IMG/VR virus record: IMGVR_UViG_3300001460_000142 | Span: 1-27,882 of that record | Length of the DNA: 27,882 nucleotides | Reading direction: 5' to 3' (one strand) | Origin: a virus | Part shown: positions 21,944 to 27,882 of the stretch, piece by piece | How the letters are laid out: each line of letters begins with the position of its first letter | Numbering within the stretch: the first letter of the stretch is position 1 | Program-made: the position numbers and the translations under genes | The notes under the pieces: generated by a model | The model's input: only the letters and a program-made list of their open reading frames with translations | What the model was told of the DNA's origin: nothing | Databases searched by the model: none

Positions 21944-22976
21944 AATGAAATGAATTTTTCTTTACAAGCTTTGAATAAGAAGAAGAAAAACTTTTGTTTA
22001 CACCTCTGTCATTCATGCCCTTTGCTATAGAAATAACTTTAGACATTGACTCTTGATGTTGAACATTATAGCAGTCTAGGCTGTATTTTTCTATTTGATT
22101 TTTACTCATCTCTCCGAAATCATTTTCTTCGGGAGGGATAAAGTAAACTTTGTCAAAATCAATTGTCTCAACCAATTTAAAAATAGATTTAATTGCACCT
22201 TCAAAGCCTCTATTTATAGACGAAGTGTGATCATTATTAAATGATATAAAAACTTTTTTTACAGGAAGTAGGGAAAGCCTTGCTATAAATTTAGGTGAAA
22301 TATTTAAGCCAAAAGAAACAAGAACATTTTTTATACCGTTATCGTAAAGAGATAAACAGTCCCCCACAGATTCGACAATATGAACAGCCTCCTTTTCTGT
22401 TATTGCTTCTTGAACCTTGTCTACATTGTAGTATGGGAAAAACCAACCAGAAGATTTCCCCATGTGAAGCCATTTAGGTCTATCGTCATTGGTAACTTTT
22501 CTACCAGAAAACCCATGTATTCTTCCGTCTTTCCTGAATACAGGAAATATTATTCTCTGATACATTTTGCCAGACATTGCTAGGCCACATTTAAAATCTT
22601 GAAGGGTATCTTTGCTAATCCCTTTTTCTAGATAAAAATCGTGATGAGGAAGAAGGCGAGTTAATACCTTTTGAGAAAATGTTTTTTCTTCTTTCAATAG
22701 ATGTTTTTGCTTGATTCTTGCTCCTATATTTACACCATTATCCTTTAAATAGTGCTTTACAGCATTTGTATCTTTGGTATTTAAGGTTTTTTGGAGAAGA
22801 GCTTCAAAGGGCATAAACTGAGAGTCCTCTACATAATCTTTCCAGACCCCAGTATCTTTATAGATCTGAAGAGCAGTTGAATTATCTCCAGATCTGTATA
22901 CTGCATTAGTCCTCCAGTATGATCCATGATCCTTGAGGCGATACCCAAGGTTTTCTAACACATCTTTATAATTCAT
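21930..22976 (-). CDS. DnaG-type primase with TOPRIM domain, 348 aa
   Basis: The N-terminal part (YWRTNAVYRSGDNSTALQIY...GVWKDY) resembles a primase zinc-binding domain without the usual Cys. The middle KGISKDTLQDFKCGLA and RIIFPVFRKDGRIHGFSGR are typical of DnaG. TOPRIM motif I Glu is in VESVGDCLS; the usual D-x-D appears as FNNDH, so one metal ligand is replaced by Asn. A C-terminal helicase-contact region is not distinguishable. It should make RNA primers for the phage fork together with the DnaB-like helicase two genes upstream. Confidence 0.85.
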   Translation of the reverse strand: MNYKDVLENLGYRLKDHGSYWRTNAVYRSGDNSTALQIYKDTGVWKDYVEDSQFMPFEALLQKTLNTKDTNAVKHYLKDNGVNIGARIKQKHLLKEEKTFSQKVLTRLLPHHDFYLEKGISKDTLQDFKCGLAMSGKMYQRIIFPVFRKDGRIHGFSGRKVTNDDRPKWLHMGKSSGWFFPYYNVDKVQEAITEKEAVHIVESVGDCLSLYDNGIKNVLVSFGLNISPKFIARLSLLPVKKVFISFNNDHTSSINRGFEGAIKSIFKLVETIDFDKVYFIPPEENDFGEMSKNQIEKYSLDCYNVQHQESMSKVISIAKGMNDRGVNKSFSSSYSKLVKKNSFHYDEF

Positions 22977-22984
22977 TCTAAAAC

Positions 22985-23404
22985 TTAGTCTTGAAACGGG
23001 TTATTAAGATAAGTAATCGCCCTTTTTAATACAAATGGATCATCATCAAATTTTCCAAGAGCATTGTTACAGTCATTGCATATCCACCCTCTAAATTCCG
23101 CTGTTTCATGATCATGATCTAGCACGGGGTTTTCACACTCTTTACGACATATTGGGCAAATTATCCATTTAGGTCTTTTATATTTTTTATGGAGTTGCGA
23201 AGATTGGCTTTTTAGTATATTATAACATTGTTTGCAACAGTGTTTACGGTATTCTTTTTTATTCCCATTTTTATCTACCGTTGTTAGATGGATTGGAAAA
23301 AAATCAATAGGGAGCCTTCTTTTGCACATTTTTTTGCAAACTCTAAACTCCTCTCCCTCTGGTAAACCGAAATCATCCCAGAACTCTGTTTGTTCTCCTC
23401 TCAA
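22985..23404 (-). CDS. Endonuclease VII-like HNH nuclease with N-terminal zinc finger, 139 aa
   Basis: The C-terminal half has CPICRKECENPVLDHDHET and RGWICNDCNNALGKFDDDP, matching recombination endonuclease VII (two Cys pairs, catalytic DHDH). The N-terminal half has a CKKMC...KHCCKQC finger (with LPIDFFP) often fused to phage HNH nucleases. Such enzymes resolve branched DNA before packaging or act as homing nucleases; in this operon, between helicase and primase, junction cleavage is likely. The start codon is TTG overlapping the helicase TGA; no ATG occurs before residue 26. Confidence 0.85.
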   Translation of the reverse strand: MRGEQTEFWDDFGLPEGEEFRVCKKMCKRRLPIDFFPIHLTTVDKNGNKKEYRKHCCKQCYNILKSQSSQLHKKYKRPKWIICPICRKECENPVLDHDHETAEFRGWICNDCNNALGKFDDDPFVLKRAITYLNNPFQD

Positions 23405-24939
23405 GCCCTTAAATTCACTGGTATTTCCTCTGAGTCATTTGTATTAACCTCGACCCCTCCTCCATTAAAAACATTTACAATGTCTTGCAAGTCTCCACAC
23501 TCAGTAATCCGAAAGTTTTCTATGTTTAAATTAATAAAGTTCTGTTTTTTAGTTCCATCTGGCATCTCTACTGGATGAATAGCTCTGAGAGCATCTCTAC
23601 CAAGATGTCTGCATTTTAAATTAATTAATTTATGAGTGCCAAAGTTAACTCCTTCCTCATGAATTTCATCAGCAACTTTTCTGCGAAGCAAGAACAAATG
23701 AGAGCAGAACTGAGTGATTCCATCAGATAAAGAAACAACGCTTTCATCATCAACTATTCCCGCAGCCCCTCTATTGCTTGTAATTCCCAGCCTGTTAGAC
23801 TGCACAGAAGTGAGCATAGAAACACAAGGTTTGCCGTCAAAACACAAATCTCTTTGAATTGTTTGCTTAAACTTATGCACCATATAGGATACTTGTTGCC
23901 AGCCATCAACCTTGCCAATACTACCAAAGTCACTCTTAATATAATCAAAACTAAAAATAAGTGGATTGCCTCTACCAATTTTAGAAAAATAAAATCTTTT
24001 AAGCAGAGAACACATTTCATCTGGAGATAATCCAGCGACATTCTCATAGTAAAATTCCATGTCTTTGATTTTACCCCAAGCTGATCTAACTTTAGCTACA
24101 ACCTGATCTACTGTTAAATTTTTATATCCTGTAGTTCTCCATTTCCCTGTCTGTAAAAGCCACACAGGAATACCCGTCATTGCAGAACACTGTCTGAAGA
24201 TAAGTTCTTCTTCACTCATTTCTCCATTATCAAAGTGAAGAACAGCGACTTTATGTTCAGCAGAAACTCTTGTAGTATAATCCATACAAAAATTTGTTTT
24301 ACCTACTCCAGATCTAGCGACAATAACAGAGATATTTCCTGCAAGTAGTAGCGATCCATACATCTCATTGATTCGTGGATGTGGGCCAAGCATACCAAAA
24401 TCCTCCACAGGATTATCTCCCCGATCCTCAACAAGATCTTCCATCATGTCGAACAAGTTGACGGGACCAGATTCTGTCATCTCGAAATCTTTTATGTTCT
24501 TATTATAGAGTTGATCAGACTGTTCAATAAGTTCTCCATACTTGAGATTAGGATCTGCATTCTTTACAAAAGAAGCAACCTTCTTGCAGCTTGTGTATAT
24601 TTCTCTACGAGCGCTATACTTTTTAAGCTCCTTTACAGAACTTAAAAAAATGTTTTCTGTAATCTTATAGAATGCTAAAGAAAAAACATACTCTGCAACA
24701 TCTACACTGTCAGGAAAAGTAACTTTTAATTGTTGTATCCTCTGAACTAGAATTGTCTCATCAATGCTTTCAGCGTTATCAAGTGCATTTTTTAATAATT
24801 TAAATATTGATACATTTACTTTTGAATCCTCTGAGTAAAAATCACCATCATTAACAAAACTAGAAATCTCTTCCCACTTATGCTGATGCTGAATAATACC
24901 GCTTAAGACTTTTTTTTCTAAATCAAAGGAATAAATCAT
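23401..24939 (-). CDS. dnaB: DnaB-like replicative helicase, 512 aa
   Basis: An N-terminal helical domain (about 1-130) and linker are followed by a RecA-like core with Walker A ARSGVGKT (208-215), Walker B hydrophobic strand LIFSFDYIK, SVQSNR, and a late RHLGRDALRA. Length and layout match DnaB/DnaC replicative hexamers. It should unwind the phage fork. Start ATG overlaps the upstream TGA as ATGA; its own stop overlaps the TTG start of the HNH gene. No separate helicase loader is recognised in the window; the 77-aa protein upstream is too short to judge. Confidence 0.9.
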   Translation of the reverse strand: MIYSFDLEKKVLSGIIQHQHKWEEISSFVNDGDFYSEDSKVNVSIFKLLKNALDNAESIDETILVQRIQQLKVTFPDSVDVAEYVFSLAFYKITENIFLSSVKELKKYSARREIYTSCKKVASFVKNADPNLKYGELIEQSDQLYNKNIKDFEMTESGPVNLFDMMEDLVEDRGDNPVEDFGMLGPHPRINEMYGSLLLAGNISVIVARSGVGKTNFCMDYTTRVSAEHKVAVLHFDNGEMSEEELIFRQCSAMTGIPVWLLQTGKWRTTGYKNLTVDQVVAKVRSAWGKIKDMEFYYENVAGLSPDEMCSLLKRFYFSKIGRGNPLIFSFDYIKSDFGSIGKVDGWQQVSYMVHKFKQTIQRDLCFDGKPCVSMLTSVQSNRLGITSNRGAAGIVDDESVVSLSDGITQFCSHLFLLRRKVADEIHEEGVNFGTHKLINLKCRHLGRDALRAIHPVEMPDGTKKQNFINLNIENFRITECGDLQDIVNVFNGGGVEVNTNDSEEIPVNLRA

Positions 24940-25169
24940 ATATTTATATCGTCATCTTTCTTTGCCATTGCCATCTCTATTAATTTACCAAGTGCCATGT
25001 CAACTGTAGGGTTCTCTGTTTTACTTGTCATACTAGGACAACCTTCTTTATTAACATAAAGTAATATAAATCCTCTGTTGCCTCCAGTAACAGACCCCGT
25101 AGAGTCGTAAACTTTATCTAACAATGATTGTGGGATTCCTCCACTACTTTCTTCTTCTTCCAATTTCAT
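24936..25169 (-). CDS. Hypothetical protein, 77 aa
   Basis: A small acidic protein (MKLEEEESSGGIPQSLL...) with a GFILLYVNKEGCPS strand and a C-terminal helix (MALGKLIEMAMAKKDDD). No family recognised. It is locked into the operon by ATGA overlaps on both sides, between the EVDG nuclease and the helicase, so a replication accessory role is plausible only by position. Confidence 0.65.
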   Translation of the reverse strand: MKLEEEESSGGIPQSLLDKVYDSTGSVTGGNRGFILLYVNKEGCPSMTSKTENPTVDMALGKLIEMAMAKKDDDINI

Positions 25170-25582
25170 TTTAAAAGTTTAATTAAGTTTGCAGGGTATT
25201 TTTTTGAATCCATTATATCAGACTCTAATACTCTAATAATTTTGATTTGATTAATATCGCAAAAATATTCTTTCTTCTCATCTCTCTGCAATTGATGTAA
25301 AAATTTCTGGCGAGAGTCAGAGTGGAAAAACCGATTAAACTTGTAGTGTTGATTGCCGTCAACTTCAATCGCTATCTTTTTAGTAGCATTATAAAGATCT
25401 AGTGTCATCCTAGTGCCAGCGACAGGAAACTCTTCAAAAACCACATCTGCAAACCAATACGGCTTAACTTGATCTTTTACGTCTTTTTGTATCCCGCTTC
25501 TACAGTCAGAATCCCAGTCAATAAGATATTTGCTGACATTTTTTATTTTTTTCTCTCGACCATTTGAACATAAAAATTTCAT
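25166..25582 (-). CDS. PD-(D/E)XK-fold nuclease with EVDGxQH motif (DUF559/Vsr-like), 138 aa
   Basis: LDLYNATKKIAIEVDGNQHY (61-80) gives D62, E73-V-D75 and H79, followed by QRDEKKEYFCD and IKIIRV. This is the core of DUF559/Vsr-like endonucleases. Such small enzymes nick or cut DNA; joined by ATGA overlaps to the RecA-like gene, a role in phage DNA recombination or repair fits. The first 50 residues, with several Trp/Tyr (IDWDSD, YWFADV), could contact DNA. It has no recognisable zinc finger. Confidence 0.75.
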   Translation of the reverse strand: MKFLCSNGREKKIKNVSKYLIDWDSDCRSGIQKDVKDQVKPYWFADVVFEEFPVAGTRMTLDLYNATKKIAIEVDGNQHYKFNRFFHSDSRQKFLHQLQRDEKKEYFCDINQIKIIRVLESDIMDSKKYPANLIKLLK

Positions 25583-26706
25583 TGTTTAAGAATATTATCT
25601 TTGACAAAATCTACTAATAGAGAGGTAATTTTTTCATCTGACTCTAGAAATTCATAAACTGATTTAATTCCTTGGTAAGAATCCTTTGTTTCAATTTTAT
25701 TTTCTTTAAGATAATTTTTTATTTTATCATCCAGTTTAATCCAAGCACCTGATTTCTCTAGATAGCCCCACATCAAAAGCATATCAACAACCTCCCTCTC
25801 AAGCCAAATAGATCTTCCATTTTTACGACCATGTTTAATTGGGTAGGTAACAATTTGACCTGTCGCCTCATTTGTTGATTTTAAAATTAACACTTTGGCG
25901 TTGTGTCCATAAATTTTATTATCGGGGGTAATTTGTTCTGTTGGCTTTTCTAGAATTTTGTCACTCTTATTTTGCTTTTTGAATTCTAGAATCCAATCTG
26001 GGTAATGTAAAATAGCATTGCCTCCACTGCTGTTTGTCTGGTTATTTGGGTCTTGCTTCGCATACATACTTGTAGTGATAGTTGATCTCACCTGAGAAAT
26101 CATGATGCACATGTGTCCAAACTTACTCATGCCTAAACTGACTCTTTTTAAGAAATCAGATGTCATTAAAGCTCCTCCCGCTACTTTTCTAGCGTCAGAA
26201 GATCCTTTTTCTAAATCTTCTTTTGTAATCAACCCATCCATGCTGTCGATAACAATACAAAACTTTTCCTTATCTGGATTATTTTTAAGCAAGCCTCTTA
26301 AAAAATCAATCATCGTATCCATTATGTGACATTCAAGAACCAAACAAGTCCCTGTATCCCAATCTTCTGCACTCTGCACGAATTTAATTCCCGCTCTATC
26401 TTTAACGTCTTGACTTAATCTACCTTCTGCCATCACAAAAAGACCTTTAGAATTTTCTACCGTCTTAAGCATATTGTGCATTACATGCAGGGCTTCATTT
26501 GTTTTGCCCCCTTCGTTTGCTCCGATAAACCTATGTAATCCAGACCCAAATCCTCCACTCAGAACATGATCGAGAATCATTGATCCACTTGACACTAGAT
26601 ATGGTTCCGCACCTTCCTCTAGGTTGTAGTGGTAGTCCTTATTAGATTTAAGGAATGCTTCTGTATAATCTTTTGATCCGCTGCTTTTTTTCTTCATTTT
26701 AGTCAT
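25579..26706 (-). CDS. RecA/UvsX-like strand-exchange recombinase, 375 aa
   Basis: Walker A GANEGGKT (62-69), Walker B FCIVIDSMDGL (about 145-155), a MISQVR strand and then NSSGGNAILHYPDWILEF, corresponding to the loop L2/GG-x-A-L-x-F region of RecA. Overall length and order fit phage RecA/UvsX proteins. It would drive recombination-dependent replication and repair. The start is at 26706 with an 8-bp overlap; an ATG three codons later (26697) is equally possible. The C-terminal 60 residues are a separate helical extension ending KDNILKQ. Confidence 0.88.
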   Translation of the reverse strand: MTKMKKKSSGSKDYTEAFLKSNKDYHYNLEEGAEPYLVSSGSMILDHVLSGGFGSGLHRFIGANEGGKTNEALHVMHNMLKTVENSKGLFVMAEGRLSQDVKDRAGIKFVQSAEDWDTGTCLVLECHIMDTMIDFLRGLLKNNPDKEKFCIVIDSMDGLITKEDLEKGSSDARKVAGGALMTSDFLKRVSLGMSKFGHMCIMISQVRSTITTSMYAKQDPNNQTNSSGGNAILHYPDWILEFKKQNKSDKILEKPTEQITPDNKIYGHNAKVLILKSTNEATGQIVTYPIKHGRKNGRSIWLEREVVDMLLMWGYLEKSGAWIKLDDKIKNYLKENKIETKDSYQGIKSVYEFLESDEKITSLLVDFVKDNILKQ

Positions 26707-27142
26707 TTAAAAAATCTCTTAATGTTTTACTCTTTTTTCTAATGATATCTTCTCCTGATTTAACACCAGTGTCAACAAATTTATCTTTCTCAGGAGGTTT
26801 GTAGTAAAACTCCTTGTTCTTTTTTTGTAAATACTTTTTCCCATCTTTTGTTAAAAAGTATTTAATTGTATTTTTAAATACAAATGGAGGTTTTACCTTC
26901 GATAAAAAATCAACATCATTTTCAAACTGCTCAAAAACCTTTGTTGCTGTATGCATCTCCATTCTCCAATCGGTAGCCTTTGATCCAGCAAGCATTCTTT
27001 TAACAAACTCTCTCCGTTCTCTAAAAAACGGTTTAGCCTGTTTTTTCTTTGCTGGAAGAAATTTATGACCGCATTCACAAGTGCTGACTCTAGCACCTAG
27101 AAGGCGATTACATGATGGGCAAGACTTTTTACCTCTTGGCAT
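26699..27142 (-). CDS. Zinc-ribbon protein, 147 aa, first gene of the replication operon
   Basis: The N-terminus holds CPSC (C8, C11) and CEC-G (C22, C24), a plausible short zinc ribbon, followed by a basic helical region and Lys-rich C-terminus. It looks DNA- or RNA-binding; a transcription or replication regulator is possible but unnamed. It begins the long replication operon behind a promoter whose -10 box lies 6 nt before the ATG. Confidence 0.7.
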   Translation of the reverse strand: MPRGKKSCPSCNRLLGARVSTCECGHKFLPAKKKQAKPFFRERREFVKRMLAGSKATDWRMEMHTATKVFEQFENDVDFLSKVKPPFVFKNTIKYFLTKDGKKYLQKKNKEFYYKPPEKDKFVDTGVKSGEDIIRKKSKTLRDFLND

Positions 27143-27148
27143 AAAGTC

Positions 27149-27176
27149 AATATAACCAGATCTCGAATTAAGTCAA
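27149..27176 (-). promoter_or_regulatory. Promoter of the replication operon, overlapping the gmd 3' end
   Basis: TTGACT (27176-27171) is encoded by the last two sense codons of gmd; a 16-bp spacer and TATATT (27154-27149) follow, then 6 nt (GACTTT) to the ATG at 27142. No Shine-Dalgarno. Confidence 0.65.
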
Positions 27177-27882
27177 GAGGTCCATGTCATATTTTACCAT
27201 TTTGCGAACAAGATTAATAAAATTTGTTTTTGGCTCCCAACCAAGTTCTCTTCGCGCCCTATCTGAATCCCCCAAAAGTAAATCTACTTCTGCGGGTCGA
27301 TAAAATTGAGGATCTGTTTCCATCAATAAGTCTTCGCCGTGATAATATTTTGTATCTTCCTCAATCCCCTCCCATCGACATATAGATCTATGAAACCCCG
27401 CAAAGTGAAATGCTTCCTCAACAAACTCTTTGATTGTGTGAGTTTCATCTGACGATAAGACATAATCATCGGGTTTTTTCCTCCAAACATGCGTCCAATG
27501 TTCCTCTTGATTTAGCATCCTCCAAATTCCATCTACAAAATCTTCTGAATCACTCCAGTCTCTTCTAGAGTTTACATTTCCCAATTTCAAAGGAATTGGT
27601 TTTTTATCGCGAGTATACTCATGGGCAATACGAGCCGCATTTTTTGTAATTTTTCTAGTTACAAACTCCTCTCCTCTCCTTGTCCCCTCATGATTAAATA
27701 ACCATCCTTGAACAGCATATAGATCATAAGAGTCTCTATATACTTTCACCAAATGTCTAGCAGCACACTTTGAAGCTCCATACGGGCTTCTCGGCCTTAA
27801 TGGATGTTCTTCGGATTGTGGTTCTGTAACCACATCACCAAATTCTTCAGAACTTCCTGCGTTGTAATATCTACAATGTGGC
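27168..27882 (-). CDS. gmd: GDP-mannose 4,6-dehydratase, 5' end cut by window edge
   Basis: The frame continues to the right edge without a stop: upstream of the internal GTG (27833) it reads YYNAGSSEEFGD, matching the conserved QASTSELFG segment of GMD, so GTG is not the start. Visible are SPYGASK with the catalytic Y-x-x-x-K, LFNHEGTRRGEEFVTRKI and a conserved C-terminal part with VDLLLGDSDRARRELGW. About 238 residues are present of the usual 340-370; the N-terminal Rossmann loop lies outside. The enzyme makes GDP-4-keto-6-deoxymannose, precursor of GDP-fucose/rhamnose/perosamine; relatives act on GDP-heptose. It joins the phage's set of sugar-nucleotide genes. Confidence 0.93.
   Translation of the reverse strand, partial: PHCRYYNAGSSEEFGDVVTEPQSEEHPLRPRSPYGASKCAARHLVKVYRDSYDLYAVQGWLFNHEGTRRGEEFVTRKITKNAARIAHEYTRDKKPIPLKLGNVNSRRDWSDSEDFVDGIWRMLNQEEHWTHVWRKKPDDYVLSSDETHTIKEFVEEAFHFAGFHRSICRWEGIEEDTKYYHGEDLLMETDPQFYRPAEVDLLLGDSDRARRELGWEPKTNFINLVRKMVKYDMDLLT

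Noticed and set aside
23754-24047. Minus-strand 97-codon frame inside the helicase gene
   Set aside because: It lies in another frame of a confident DnaB-like gene and gives a hydrophobic product without motifs.
26893-27096. Minus-strand 67-codon frame inside the zinc-ribbon gene
   Set aside because: Alternative frame of a promoter-proximal gene; no independent start signal.
1-27882. Host chromosome or prophage origin
   Set aside because: No integrase, repressor-type lysogeny genes, attachment repeats or flanking host genes were seen; all genes run in one direction with phage replication, lysis and fibre functions.

Overview
The window reads as part of the genome of a lytic tailed phage of a Gram-negative, probably aquatic, host. 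All 38 genes I accept lie on the minus strand, packed with 4-bp start/stop overlaps, in AT-rich DNA. The phage assignment rests on a fibre with a YadA-like head-repeat region, a holin/endolysin pair, overlapping spanin-type genes, a head-type structural protein and a full replication set. Spanins, a beta-barrel protein and heptose genes point to an outer-membrane host. No rRNA, tRNA, integrase, insertion sequence or CRISPR array was seen. I could not assign a named phage or host.

Reading with transcription, from right to left: the right edge holds the C-terminal two thirds of a GDP-mannose 4,6-dehydratase. A promoter overlapping its end starts a long replication/recombination operon (27142 to about 14319): zinc-ribbon protein, RecA-like recombinase, EVDG-type nuclease, small protein, DnaB-like helicase, endonuclease VII-like HNH protein, TOPRIM primase, Cas4/RecB-like nuclease, then a C-family DNA polymerase divided over separate genes (PHP-like part, DnaQ-like exonuclease, catalytic core), a two-ring ClpA/ClpB-like AAA+ ATPase, and several small proteins including a 54-residue one at 14534-14698.

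The middle (14071-10108) holds an HldD-type heptose epimerase, overlapping spanin-like genes, small unknowns, a secreted beta-barrel-like protein, a holin and a PG-binding/CHAP endolysin. Next come a beta-propeller-like protein with five perfect 21-bp repeats, small unknowns, a 2OG-Fe(II) oxygenase and a small membrane protein. A tightly coupled operon (7249 to 3182) encodes a cupin, heptose kinase, heptose nucleotidyltransferase, HAD phosphatase, a nuclease-like protein and a head-type structural protein. The left end is a small unknown gene and a large fibre gene running off the window.

Two themes stand out. First, most of an ADP-heptose pathway is present (separate HldE kinase and transferase, HldD, a HAD that could supply phosphatase activity) beside GDP-sugar genes, suggesting the phage makes activated heptose for virion or cell-surface glycans. 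Second, promoter-proximal genes share one geometry: a sigma70-type -10 box 5 to 9 nt from the start codon, which predicts leaderless or nearly leaderless mRNAs. Some internal genes instead carry Shine-Dalgarno sequences.
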